NCBI GenBank assembly: GCA_038496445.1
Contig: JALMLS010000516.1
Location: 124,001 to 188,000, forward strand
Origin: Trichosphaerium sp. ATCC 40318
Lineage: Eukaryota > Discosea > Flabellinia > Trichosidae
Direction: 5' to 3'
DNA length: 64,000 nucleotides
The notes beneath the pieces are model-generated. The model was not told the DNA's origin. It saw only the letters and a list, made by a program, of their open reading frames with translations, and searched no databases. The translations under genes and the position numbers were made by a program. This document shows, in pieces, positions 1-13,044 of the stretch (its first letter is position 1; the number at the start of each line of letters is the position of its first letter).

Positions 1-90
1 CTTGAATCCTTTGGACTTGCATCTAAACAAGTAGGTACTTGGTAAGCAGAAAAGAACACAAACTTTTGGAGTTAAAAAGAACGTTTTTTT

Positions 91-438
91 TCAAAGAATG
101 AAAGTGGCTTTTTGTAAACCGACGTACCCTCCAGCGGCAATGTGACCAAAGTCAAGGGTGACTTTGTCAAGATCACCAGAACCTCCACAAGTCATGACCT
201 CAGAGTGGAAAGGAGAGTCTTCATCAACATCGACATAAGCCAAGCAGTCGGTGATTGGGATTGGGAGCTTATTGGTAAAGTTGACTTTACAACAGTATGT
301 TGTCTTGTCATCGAGGTTTGCTGGTACGGTGTACTCAACTTTAACGCATGCGTCTTCAACACAGATAGAAGTCATTGTTTTTATGAGTTGTTGTTTGTTG
401 TTTGGGTGGATGGTGAGAAATGAACGCATTTTAAGCAA
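91..438 (-). CDS. Small protein resembling a transglutaminase C-terminal beta domain
   Basis: Single open frame; the likely start is the internal Met at about 378 (MTSICVEDACVKV), giving about 95 residues. The pattern VNFTNKLPIPITDC followed by a Gly-rich turn, then IAAGGYVGLQKATF, recalls the C-terminal beta-barrel (Ig-like) domains of transglutaminases, where an FTNPL-type strand and a closing A-F strand are conserved. No catalytic Cys-His-Asp core is present in the frame or nearby, so if the resemblance is real this is a stand-alone domain. There is no signal peptide. Its 3' end (91-148) is copied almost exactly at 5091-5147, and its upstream region (about 548-615) is copied inverted at about 4604-4672. 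The fold assignment is inference from pattern only; the coding call is fair. Confidence 0.5.
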   Translation of the reverse strand: MLKMRSFLTIHPNNKQQLIKTMTSICVEDACVKVEYTVPANLDDKTTYCCKVNFTNKLPIPITDCLAYVDVDEDSPFHSEVMTCGGSGDLDKVTLDFGHIAAGGYVGLQKATFIL

Positions 439-1630
439 GATTAAGTCATTACCATGTCACCTTTCTCCGTTTTGAGAGTACTGACAACCACGGAAACTTG
501 TGGTGAGTAGGTGTTTATACATCAAAGGTAAAAGTAAAGGTAAAAACCAAGATAAAATTTGCGTTCGTCCGTTTAATGTTCGTTCAACAATTGTGAGTGT
601 GCTCTTTTGGCTAACGATGAACTAGTCTACTAACAGAATAATAACAAGGCACGTTTTGGTGAAGGGCAAAAAAAAACGTGATAAAGCTCACCAAACTTGC
701 GTAATTCAACTTGTTTCAGGGTTACTGCTATAGGAGAAACCATGTCAATAAGCAAAACGTGGATGACATTTTGTGAGAGCTGACAATAATGTTATGATAA
801 CAGAAATGTTTATTGACTTGCAGTCAATAATCTGCGAATGTCATATTCCTTGCCATGGGACTTGGTTGCAGATCTAGTACATACCTCCACGCCAATACCA
901 TCCTTCTTCCACTACAATTATCTAAGGGTTACAGTACAAAATTTCGTATTGGAATAGTTGTAGACATGAATTATCCACAGTTGAACGCTAAAATCAGTGC
1001 ATTACTATATAAGGCTTTTGACGTTGTTGAGCATGTACTTGTTTGTAAACACAAGGAACTTTTAAACAAATAGTAAGCGCTGCGGTGTACCAGTGCATTT
1101 AGTTCCACTAGCAATTCGTAAGTAATATATTAATACTTGTTTCAACACTATGATGATTCTGGTATACTTTGAACGAAAACAGAAAAGAAAAACGTGGAGT
1201 GCTTGTGGCATGTACAAAGACATTAGGTTGAAGTTCAACTGTCAGCGGAAAAATTGGCGGAAACAGAAACTGTTAAAATCTGAACTTTGACCCTAAATAT
1301 CCGAAAAGTGTAATTTTTGCCCAAAAAAGGTATCTTGGAGTTGGTGTGACGTTTTATGCTGTCATCCTATTTGTGTATTGTTGATCAATGCGTTGCCCAT
1401 TTGAAAATCGCCTGGTGTTCCTGCCAGAACAGTAGTACCAGGCTGTCCAATTGTAAAGAACAATCTTTGGCATTTTCCAGTGGCTCAAATAGCGATGTAT
1501 GACGTTGTGGTGTTCTTTGAATAACAACCGTTGAGTTCGTTGCGTTTGCTGACGAATTCGTTACTTTTTGAGATTCGTTTGACTTTTCCGACTAAAAGTG
1601 GCGTAAGCATAAAAACATTTATAAGAAGCT
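439..1630. other. Intergenic stretch between divergent genes
   Basis: I see no convincing gene. A short open frame at 855-1073 has no recognisable sequence and is probably chance. The piece 548-615 is the presumed promoter side of the minus-strand gene at 91-438 and recurs inverted near 4604-4672. Confidence 0.5.
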
Positions 1631-2833
1631 ATGACATCTCTTGTTTACGCATTGCTGCCCTTAGTTGTTCTATTGGGTGTTAATGCCGTTTGTCCTGGAC
1701 AATACTTTGGTACTCCACCTGCAAACCACTCACCAATACCTACAATCGCGCAGTACAATGCTCTTTTGGAGAATATTGACATAAAAGCCATAATGACCGA
1801 TATTACCGCTCTTTTTACTGAATCTCAAGACTGTTGGCCTGCTGATGACTTTGATGGCTTCCAAACTTACGGTCCTTTTTTTATTCGCTTAGCATGGCAT
1901 TGTTCTGGTTCTTTCAGGGACACTGATGGCGCTGGTGGTTGTGGCGGCGGTAGACAACGTTTTGAACCCGAAAGAAGTTGGGACGACAACACTAACTTAG
2001 ACAAGGCTCGTGGTCTTTTATGGCCTATCAAAGACAAGTACGGTGATGCTTTGAGTTGGGGAGACTTATTTACTCTCGCTGGTACAACAGCAATTTACCA
2101 CATGGGCGGCCCAGTTACGCAGTTCTGTGTCGGACGTGTTGATGATTCAAACGGCACTAACAGTCTTCCTCTTGGACCTGGACCTAAAGCTCCTCCTTGC
2201 CCTGTTCAAGGTAACTGTAGCAGACCTTTGGGTACTTCTACAATCGGTTTAATATACGTCAACCCAGAAGGTTTCATGGGACAACCAGATCCAAAAAGAA
2301 GCTCTTTCCAAGTTCGTGATGTATTTTCTCGTATGGGTTTTGATGATAGAGAGACTGTAGCTTTAATCGGAGGTGGACACGCCTTTGGAAAGTCTCATGG
2401 CGCTTGTCCTGCAGGCGCAGGCTTGCCTCCTAAGGACGCTCCTTTAAATCCTTGGCCTGGTTTATGCGGAACAGGTAAAGGAAACGACACCTTCACAAGT
2501 GGTATTGAAGGTGCTTGGACTACTATTCCTTACCATTGGGATAACGAGTATTTTAATCTTATTCTTAATAACGAGTATGTATCACACAAAGGACCTGGTG
2601 ATAAATGGCAGTGGAAGTTAGCGAATAACCCAGAGTCTAAGCTTATGATGATGACAACTGATATTTCTTTGATTTATGATGCTGCTTTTAAGGCTATTGT
2701 AGCTGAGTTTGCAAATGATCAGAGCGCACTTGATAAAGCTTTCGGTGCTGCTTGGGAAAAGTTGATCACTGATGGTGGCACGTGGGCTGAAAATAGTCGC
2801 TGTTTTCAGTTTTCTGATATCTTTGATGAATAA
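1631..2833 (+). CDS. Secreted single-domain catalase-peroxidase (class I haem peroxidase)
   Basis: 400 residues in one exon. Residues 1-19 form a signal peptide, so it should enter the secretory pathway. The distal haem site RLAWH gives Arg86, Trp89 and His90, followed by the catalase-peroxidase signature DGAGGCGGGRQRF and SWDDNTNLDKAR. The proximal site GGGHAFGKSHG gives the haem-ligand His250; Trp296 (GAWTT) and Asp344 (MTTDISL) complete the proximal triad. By alignment with bacterial KatG, the three residues of the Met-Tyr-Trp covalent adduct needed for catalase activity are present: Trp89, Tyr209 (YVNPEG) and Met235 (FSRMGFDD). KatG proteins are about 720 residues with a second degenerate domain; that domain is absent here, as in hybrid-type protist and fungal peroxidases. 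Expected role: removal of extracellular or vesicular hydrogen peroxide. Confidence 0.93.
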   Translation: MTSLVYALLPLVVLLGVNAVCPGQYFGTPPANHSPIPTIAQYNALLENIDIKAIMTDITALFTESQDCWPADDFDGFQTYGPFFIRLAWHCSGSFRDTDGAGGCGGGRQRFEPERSWDDNTNLDKARGLLWPIKDKYGDALSWGDLFTLAGTTAIYHMGGPVTQFCVGRVDDSNGTNSLPLGPGPKAPPCPVQGNCSRPLGTSTIGLIYVNPEGFMGQPDPKRSSFQVRDVFSRMGFDDRETVALIGGGHAFGKSHGACPAGAGLPPKDAPLNPWPGLCGTGKGNDTFTSGIEGAWTTIPYHWDNEYFNLILNNEYVSHKGPGDKWQWKLANNPESKLMMMTTDISLIYDAAFKAIVAEFANDQSALDKAFGAAWEKLITDGGTWAENSRCFQFSDIFDE

Positions 2834-4092
2834 ACACCAGTTGATTTACTCTTAAAGGTTTGTCTTGTTTTTTTTTGTATGAGCATGTGAGTACCAGTTT
2901 AAATTAATAATTTTAAGATATAGGAATGTTAAGGTTATAGCACGTACGCTGACACTATTGCTAGACCTTTTATTGTCTTAAATTAAAAAGCATAACTCAT
3001 CTGAGAGGGTCCAAACTTTGTTAAAGAACCAGTTTACTTATTCGCTAGCACAAGAGTTGGTTGCAGATGTAATAAGCTACCTAGGACTAAAGTAGAGCTA
3101 CACTTGTGTACAGGGAAACAAATCATTTAAGTAAGACAAGAAGTACAAAGAGCAAAGTGTAAATCACTTACCCTCAAATCCCCACGCGATCGTTGTAGTC
3201 ATTTACATACAACTTTACACCAGGATATATGCTTTTGCATCTCTATGCTTATTTGTTGTAGTAATTGATTCTGTGTCGCCTCGTTGTTGACTAACAGAAA
3301 ATACTAAGCACGTTTTTCCTGTTACAATCAATAGCTTACCATCCATGTACCAAATACTTATTGTTTTCCAGTGTGTCGATCAAGTTTATAAGGGAATTAA
3401 AAAGTAGATAATCCCTTAACCCAATCTTGAACAAACTAAGAAAAAAGTAAGAATCAGAACGTAATTTGTACACCTCAAACAACTAGCGACTCACAATCAG
3501 CCATTTTAGTCTGAGGCACTTTGGCATAATACTGAGGCGCAAAGTCCATTGACTCATCTATTTAGCCTTAACTAGCCTTAGTGTCTAAGTGCAAGTCCAG
3601 GTGAGCTTTTTTACTCAGCTTTTCATTTGTTGTAAAAAATCATTAAAATTTAAATTCTAAAAACATCTCTTTTTCCATTAATTACTTACGCGTGTATGTA
3701 GACTCATAACAACAAAAGCGGAATGTGTATTTTTGTAAAATACTACATTGTAACGTGGAACAAATGCAAATGAACCGTTTATTATCTCGTTGTCTTACAA
3801 CAAAGCACGCTATCTCAGAAAATCCATATTACGCTTCCTGCTATTCACTCTATTAACGGGTATGCATGCTCCTGGAACAGCCGGGACGTCTATCACGTAA
3901 CTAAGAGTAGCACTGTTTATGTTTGGCAATTCGATACTTTGAGAAAGATTAGTTTAAAATAATGTTGTTTGGGAGTACGTACGATAATTGATTCGGTGAT
4001 GCAATAACGGGCGGAAGTAGTGGTAGCAGAGGTGAGGATGTCTCTGATACTAGTACTGCGCCTATTGTACATTTGAATAAGATAAAATTGAA
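2834..4092. other. Intergenic, no gene seen
   Basis: AT-rich spacer of about 1.25 kb after the peroxidase. I find no open frame with recognisable sequence, no tRNA-like arms and no repeat in it. Confidence 0.4.
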
Positions 4093-4396
4093 TCAGATCA
4101 GAAAAACAAAAAAATTGCTGTATGTACCCAAAACGATGGCGCTATCGAACGTGCATTCCATTACAGACATCGCTGAAATACTAATACCTGCTGATATAAT
4201 AGTTACATCAATTTGCGATGCGCTTATATCTATCGTTGCCGTCAGGGTAAATCCAAGAACAGTATCAGTAAATGTAGCTTCAACAGCAGGAGACACGGTA
4301 AAACTTTGGGGACCACCAAAAAAGACACTGCCAGAACTGCTCATAAATCTACATTCGCCTGTATCTCCTAAACCTACAAAGGCATTAGAGTTATAA
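4093..4396 (-). pseudogene. Fragment of a Thr/Ser/Ile-rich surface-protein-like sequence
   Basis: On the minus strand the open frame continues upstream of its first Met (from about 4390) and reads as a beta-rich, Ser/Thr/Ile-rich extracellular-type sequence (SGSVFFGGPQSFTVSP; TLTATIDISASQIDVTI). It has no signal peptide and no membrane segment. The style resembles the ectodomain of the type I membrane protein at 57270-58688, so it may be an exon remnant of such a gene. The opposite-strand frame is probably its shadow. Assignment is weak. Confidence 0.3.
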
Positions 4397-4884
4397 CTAT
4401 AACTTCTCTTCTGTTACGTACTAATTTGCGCAGATATTGTTAATACATTTAATGTACACAGCAAGAACAGCGTGAATGTAATTGTTCTGAGATACATTGC
4501 TTGTTGTTGTGGTTTACTACTAAAAATCTGATAAAATCACGGGATTATTTTATCCCGCATTGGCACGTGTGTCTGTATGTTTTGTTGCTGTTCTATTTTA
4601 TTCGTTTGTCACTGTTAGCTGGAAGATCACACCACAATTGAACAAACATTAACGGACGAACGCAAAGTATCTTGTACTGCAACTTTATTTCTAGCATGTA
4701 TAAAACACGTATTCACCAGTTTCTGTGGTTCAAGCTTTACGCCAGCGACTTTAACAAAAAACATCCAGTTTCTGCCTGCTCTGTCAGATATGAACGATAT
4801 GACACTTCTTACAGCACATTTTCCAGAAATTTTTTTTGCGAACCACTTGATTCTAAAAACTGTTTCATATTTGACCTAGCGGCG

Positions 4885-5405
4885 TTTACAAAACCCACAG
4901 CACGGTTGGTAGTATTTTGGGAGGTTTTCATGCTATTATACCTGCTTTGCTGTTTGCGCACTTTTGTTAGCGTGGGTAGGCGCCATTGTCAGTGCTAGTA
5001 AGTTATACATATAAAAACAAAATTTTTTTTACCAAAACAATCCAGCAAACAGTGTTGTTCATACCGTGTTTGCAGTAGCAGCAGAAACACGTTTTTTTTC
5101 AAAGAATGAAAGTGGCTTTCTGAAACCGACATACCCTCCAGCGGTGCAAACCACAATATTTTACCTACACTGTATACGGTACGATCAAATTAGAAATTAA
5201 GTCTTCAATAAGCTAAGTGAACTAAAAACGTTTGATGGAAATTAATTAAAAATCAAGGTACATGTACATGTATAACTTACTAGCGCTACGCTGGCGCCTA
5301 CCCCGCGCTAACAAAAGCGCTCTACGCAGCATCCAAACATCAAGGCAGGTATAATAAAGGTAAAAACCTCCCAAAATAGTACCAATGTTGCTGCAGGCTT
5401 TGTTT
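4885..5405. repeat. Imperfect inverted repeat, arms about 125 bp
   Basis: The segment 4885-5008 and the reverse complement of 5272-5405 share runs such as TATTTTGGGAGGTTTT, ATTATACCTGC, TTTTGTTAGCG, GGTAGGCGCCA and CTAGTAAGTTATAC in the same order. The 260-bp centre contains, at 5091-5147, a near-exact copy of the 3' end of the gene at 91-438. The left arm overlaps an open frame (4672-4998) with a hydrophobic C-terminus that is interrupted in the other arm, so the arms may derive from a decayed small membrane-protein gene. Confidence 0.7.
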
Positions 5406-6017
5406 AAAAATTGGTATGGGTTGTTAAATCGGGCGATAAAAAAAGTGGTTTGAATGGTTGATTAGTGACTGGTTTCCAGTACCGCACAATAAACCATTTT
5501 GCGTTAGAAAACTGTTGGCTTTGATATGTTGGAAATCATGTGGAGTGACATTGTCCTAAGTGTTACAAAATCAAAAGCTGCATCACATACACCAGTGAAT
5601 ATTAATGAATGAATATTAATGAATATGGCAGACAGGACAATGAATATGAGTATTGCTTATATTCCTAACAGAAGCGCATTAGTTTGAGGTTCAGATGTCA
5701 ACCTAGCATAACAACCAACGGCTTGTGGCAACTACGCAAATGACTACAAGTTCCCAAAAAAAGTTTTCGATATTGACTGTGACTTTAAATAACAAAGGGT
5801 CTCAGGCTTAATGACCTCAAGCCAAGAGATAGGTTCTCATTCAATTACGTTTTTATCTAACACGAAATTACCAAACAATACAAAATTGTTGCAGGATAAA
5901 TTAGTGTTCTGTACAACAAATAGAATTTCAAATGAATACCAGTAAATCAATACTGAGTACTGTTTTAAACGGAAAGAAGTCGCCACCTTACAACTTGTTT
6001 ATTTATACACATTTTGC
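5406..6017. other. Intergenic, no gene seen
   Basis: AT-rich spacer. A short direct repeat AATATTAATGAATG lies near 5600. Open frames here look like shadows of the minus-strand frame that follows. Confidence 0.4.
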
Positions 6018-6293
6018 CTACATTTTGCGTACTACAAGCTTGTACAAACCTTCTTCTCCTTCTGGGACATCTTTTAACGAAAAAGCCCAATCTCTCTTCA
6101 TCTGCCACTCACAGCCTTTCATAAACTTAACACTCATGTAATCTCCATTTATTTCCATCTCTATTATACGTCTCCTTGATTGAGGTATGTCTTTGGTGAA
6201 TTTCAGGGTTGTACCATCTTCAAATTTAAAGAGATCACTTGGTACACTTTTAACAACAAAGGCGTCTCCATATTTAACTGATATACTTGACAT
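6018..6293 (-). CDS. Hypothetical 91-residue acidic/basic protein
   Basis: Single-exon frame starting MSSISVKYGDAFVVKS. It is rich in charged residues and alternating beta-type strands (SVKYGDAFVVKSVPSDLFKF; RRRIIEMEINGDYMSVKF) and ends KLVVRKM. No signal peptide, membrane segment or known motif. Codon use looks natural, so it is probably a real cytosolic protein, but I do not recognise a family. Confidence 0.45.
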   Translation of the reverse strand: MSSISVKYGDAFVVKSVPSDLFKFEDGTTLKFTKDIPQSRRRIIEMEINGDYMSVKFMKGCEWQMKRDWAFSLKDVPEGEEGLYKLVVRKM

Positions 6294-6681
6294 AAAGCTG
6301 GAGTATTAGGTGTGTTGATATTGTTACGTTTTAAGAAATGTACAGGAATTCTATTGACTTCTTCGTGACTGTGCCTCACTATGGAATGTACACGTTGATA
6401 CAGGTTTTTCAAAGAATACGTGCCATGTATTTTGCCACGTTGCAGAGTCACTCAGTCCACAAACACAGCCTTGTCTGGCATACATATAGCTAACAAATAT
6501 ATTGTCTTGCATACGCAGTCTAAGGCACGTACGAACCTATGTTTTTCGAACCTCAGCGTAGCTTGAAAAAATGTAGTTTCAAACTGTTTTTCTTGACATC
6601 TTCTTAAATAAACTTAAAATACTGTATGTCCTACTTAACCATGCACGCGCTGTCGTCTTAACACAAAGGTAACGTGTATAA
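6294..6681. other. Shared upstream region of divergent genes
   Basis: About 390 bp between the minus-strand gene ending at 6018 and the F-box gene starting at 6682. Nothing distinct is visible. Confidence 0.35.
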
Positions 6682-7753
6682 ATGGGAAACAAACAAAACG
6701 GGGGCTTACAACGTGATACCAAGGCTGAAAAGTCGTCTCAAAAATCAGAAGACGCTGTAAACGCTAATATAGCACCTGAAGAGTTTGTTCCACCTAACTA
6801 CACGCACCAAACTTTTTTTCTATCGAAACTAGGCTTTACTCCAGCGTATGCGTCTTTACTGCCAGTCAAACATCTTTTATTTGGATTATAGGCGTTTCTC
6901 TGCACCTGTCGTCAGGTCAAATCCAGAAGGCATTGATTTTATTTCAAAATTACCTGGTGAAGTATCGTTGATTATTCTTGAATATCTTTTTCCTGTACAA
7001 ATATTGCTTAACGTACAACGTGTTTGTAAAAAATGGAATGCCGTGTCATCAGACAACATGTTGTGGAAGAGGATTTATGGCAATTTGTACGTGTAATTGT
7101 TGGGGTAATCACCCTCTAGTACATTAGGATATTGCTAACTTTGGGGGTTTTTTAGGTTTGATACTGTGCCTTTTGCTGCTTTATCTCAATCTCCTATTCA
7201 GTGGAAGAGTGTCTTCAGTCACCAGACCAAAAAAACTTCATTACCGTATGTGTATTAACGCCAAGGATACAATTAATTTAACTGTAGTTATCATCATGCT
7301 CCACAACGTATACATCTCAATAGCGGAATTACAGTAATCCTTTTTTTTCTTTTTTTTTTGTTGATCTTTTGTTAGGTTAAAGTTGATGAGTTTCATTTCG
7401 ATTACACATACAAGAGTATCATCCTTGGACATCCTACTAAAGATTTGAACAGAAGGATTATTGAGGATCTACCTATGCGCTCAAAAAGACTTTTTGCTTA
7501 TGTAGGTAATGTACATGTCATTAAGCCAACAAAGAGTCAGGTTATGATGGTTGATAATTATACATACTATCCTCCAGTTATATGTTCTGTTGTACTTGTC
7601 GGACCTCCAAAAGATCCAAAAATAGACGATGGATCTCATTTGATTGTGACTTTCTTTTGTTTCTATCAGGATCTTGCAGATTATCAAGGATATCTTCATA
7701 AGGTTTTAAAAGACATTCCGTACCTTGAAGAAGCTATTGGTTGGGGATTTTAA
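6682..7753 (+). CDS. F-box protein, four exons
   Basis: Starts MGNKQNGG. The first intron is 6846-6891 (46 bp), rejoining in frame as ...GFTPA-RFSAPVV. Exon 2 carries a clear F-box: ISKLPGEVSLIILEYLF, then VQRVCKKWNAVSSDNMLWKRIY. Intron 2 runs 7087-7155. Intron 3 probably uses a donor at 7250 (GTGTAT), since the nearer GTATGT donor at 7246 breaks the frame. The last exon runs 7376-7753. F-box proteins bind Skp1 and recruit substrates to an SCF ubiquitin ligase. The roughly 190-residue C-terminal part (HVIKPTKSQVMMVDNYTYY...) should be the substrate-binding part, but I recognise no LRR, WD40 or Kelch repeat in it. Confidence 0.8.
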
Positions 7754-8358
7754 ATTATAAAACAATTCAAATGCGAGAACAATCATCCTAAGTCTATGTC
7801 CAAATAAAAATGTGGAAGTTCTTTTGTGTGCTTTGGTGCCAGTTCGTATTATTAAAATCTGGCGTATCCTAAAAATGGTCTAGTTTTGCCAACATGAAGC
7901 AGTATGATTCGAGCAGGAAGTTTGAAGTTGTAAGAACGCGGTCACAATTTATGCTACAGCTGTCTTAAAGTCTGGTGTATTTTCGTAAAATGATTTTATA
8001 AATCCCTGCAAAGCTATTGTAAAACCGAGAACGCCACCCAAAGACTCACAAAGTTTTCCAAAAAAAGCGCTCAATCACGTGTAGGTGTCCTATTTTGGAC
8101 AACACTTGAGACGTTCATATACATTTATAAAGCATACAACACAAGGTAGAGTTTCAGTAGTTGTGGGCTAAGATCTTTTTTGCTTTTTCTGCTCACTACA
8201 CTTTTGCCACTGACCTGTATGCTAACAAAATCAAATGTAAGTGTGGCACAAATAACGAATTCGTTGGTGACGTATTCGTTTTGCCTGGTTGCCTTAACAT
8301 ATTATTTTAAACCTCTACTCGTTTGCCATCAACTTTATAGCCAACGTTTTGATTTAAT
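7754..8358. other. Intergenic, no gene seen
   Basis: Spacer between two F-box genes. An open frame at 8180-8362 looks like chance. CACGTG occurs near 8079. Confidence 0.4.
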
Positions 8359-9463
8359 ATGAACGCACGTGAACAACGAACGAAAGAAAGAGGATCATAT
8401 TGCCAAACACTCGAACTAACAGCGCTGCCAGTTGAGGTTATTGTTCATATTCTTAAACAAGGCAGGTATACACTCCGCGCAGCCCAAACGTGCCATATTT
8501 TGCGAGATATAGTTCACAACCACGTTGGTTACGATGATATTATGGTAAGGAACGAAACCGAACTCGCTAGACTTTCAGGAAGCCCTCTGCTTCAAAATAC
8601 TAGAATATCGTTATTTCATGGTAAGAAATCCTTCAACGTCCCTGTTGGTGACAGTCACATGTATTTGCTTTCGGGAGTCCATACCATTGATGTACGGGGT
8701 TCTCAAGCGTTAACAGACAAGGGTATTAAGGCATTATCAGGCGTGAAAAATATTAATCTAACATCGTAAAACAATTACAGATGACGGCATCAAAACATTA
8801 TCGGGTGTGCACGTGATATATTTAGATGGCACAAATGTTACGGACGATGGATTAAAGTCACTAAAAGGCGTACATACTATAGGCTTGTCTCATTGTGATG
8901 GTATAACAGATGAAGGCGTCAAAGTACTCAAAGGCGTGAAAAATATTGATTTATCTGTGACAAGAGTTTCTGATGAATGCTTAAATGAATTGAAAGGCGT
9001 ACATTGTATACACTTAGCTTATTGCGAAAATATAACAGATAAAGGAATCAAGGCATTGAGCGGTGTACATGAAATTAATCTAGCGTATACAGCAGTTGGT
9101 GATGAAGGAATTGAGGCGTTAGTTGGTGTACACACAATTAATCTGCAAGCAGTAAAAGTGACAGGGATAGGATTAAAGGCATTAAAAGGCGTGTATAAAA
9201 TCAACTTAGCTCACACAAATATCACAGATGATTGTTTGAAGTACCTAGCTAGTGCGCGCACAGTCAACATCTCCAGTTGTTCGCAAGTTACAGACTTGGG
9301 TATTGCACAACTTGTTGGAGTGTGTAGCCTTAATATTAATTCATGTCCAAATGTAAAAGGTGAGAGCTTGTGTACACTCATAGGTTTAAAGGAATTGAAG
9401 CCTAGCAGCACTGTAAACGAAGATATCATTAATGATTTGAAAAACAGAGGTGTAAAAGTATAG
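8359..9463 (+). pseudogene. F-box/LRR protein gene with a one-base frameshift
   Basis: Residues 15-60 form an F-box (LPVEVIVHILKQ...AAQTCHILRDIVHNHVGYDD). Then come tandem leucine-rich repeats of about 23-25 residues with the core GVHTIxLxxCxxITDxGIKAL. The first frame stops at 8767-8769 in mid-repeat; the repeat pattern resumes at once in another frame (SKTITDDGIKTLSGVHVIYL), as if one T were inserted at 8767. After that it is open to 9463, with about nine further repeats. A 15-bp intron there would be too short and also gives a stop. So this is a recent pseudogene, a programmed frameshift or a sequencing error. It is a paralogue of the intact gene at 52996-54297; the F-box ends share NHVGYD/RHVGYG. 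If functional it would be an SCF substrate adaptor. Confidence 0.8.
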
Positions 9464-9639
9464 ACGCAACACGTGGTATCTAATAAATTAAAAGTAGCTA
9501 AAATATTAATTCGGTATTTTCTTCCACCTTTGGTTCAAAGCAAAGTTGGTATTTTACAGGTTCAATATGACAAAATAAGCTGTACTAATGGACCAAAATA
9601 TAGTAGATGTTGAAAATTGCATTGCTTTATTCGAGTAGT

Positions 9640-11864
<2,225 letters not shown>

Positions 11865-12173
11865 TAGTGAGGTATGATTTGACTCCTTTACCAATTAAGC
11901 CGGTCGCGTGCTTGCCACGCGCCACTAGTATACAACTATCTCTCACTATATGCCACTGTGGCGTGGCTCTGTTTTACCATGCGCAATATTAGCAATACCA
12001 AAACTGTTACAAGTTTTGCTATCCCGTGACTCAATACCTTTATTCTGAGTACTAGATCGTAGATACGAGTGCAACTGGTTTTCCACAAGTTTAGCCATTA
12101 AGGTGCTGCAAGCAGTGTCACTTTCCGGAACGAATAACTTCAGTCTGCCTATCAGCTTTTCTACACTCCTTTG
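11865..12173. other. Upstream region of esterase A
   Basis: About 310 bp between the start of the minus-strand esterase and the dispersed repeat. I see no gene or distinct element. Confidence 0.35.
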
Positions 12174-13044
12174 ATGTGTAACTTGTTTTTAAGCTCCTGG
12201 AGAGAACATACATGGGTTGAGGTGCCCTGGGTGGCTCACAGCATCGCAGAATCATACAATAAGTAAAAATAGAGCTTTCCTCTTTTTTTCTGATTTAGTG
12301 ACTATCTATTTAACAGATAGACTTAGAGGAAACTTCTCTAACTCTTCTTAGTAACAACAATCATGCGATACAGCGTTTGTACTAAGAAGATTAAAAGGTT
12401 ATTGCGTGATTCAAGATTACCTCTTCCTGAGTAATTACGAAACTTATCTAAAAAAAGAAGTTCTCGTTTAGTTGCACGCTTTTCGATACAAAACTTGTCC
12501 AATGTGGTTTCCACGCGTGTAAATAGCTATCACAGGCCTTTGGGAGCGTTTTGAAATGTGCATTATCCATATTTGAGTAATTAAAATAGATTTTTCAGTG
12601 AACTAACCTTCTAGAAGCTTCTATTAATACCACAATTTATTTTTTCGACAACTTTATGGGTATAAAAAGAAACGAATAAATTCTAGATATCAGATGGAAG
12701 TAGTTCTCCACAGCTAGTTTCGGTTTGACTAACCGAAGCGACTCACATAAACCCCCCTTAAACCTTTCGTAGTGGCTGACGAAAGTAGACACATAATGGT
12801 CAGTCTATAAAACCAACACAAAAATCCAAAAAAAAAAAAAAAAAAAAAAGTAACAAATCTATGAGCGGCTTCCGTGATCTTAAAGTATCGGTGAACATAG
12901 AACTTACTTGGTACCCAAAAAAAAAAAGAGAATTCTCAAAAAAAATAACCAGCGGCCTTACCTAGGAAGTGCATCTGAATGAAAACAAATAAAAATACCG
13001 TGTCCTCACCTAGGGAGGATACTTTTGTTTTTGTTACAAAGAAA
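12174..13044 (+). mobile_element. Dispersed repeat, long copy (non-autonomous element?)
   Basis: The reverse complement of this segment recurs at 38110-38779. Shared blocks in order: TGTGTAACTTGTTTTTAAGC at one end, GGTGCCCTGGGTGGCTCACA, AGTTCTCCACAGCTAGTTTC, CCGAAGCGACTCACATAAAC, a poly-A tract (about 12828-12849), and CCGTGTCCTCACCTAGGGAG near the other end. This copy holds about 300 bp (12300-12600) that the other lacks. No transposase frame is present. The termini carry only short, weak inverted similarity (TGTAAC), so the class is unknown. Confidence 0.7.

Noticed and set aside
855-1073. Open frame of 72 residues upstream of the peroxidase
   Set aside because: No recognisable pattern, AT-biased chance-like composition, and no splice partner that extends it.
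8766-8780. A 15-bp GT...AG intron at the frameshift in the F-box/LRR gene
   Set aside because: Too short to splice, and the joined codons give a stop rather than the repeat pattern.
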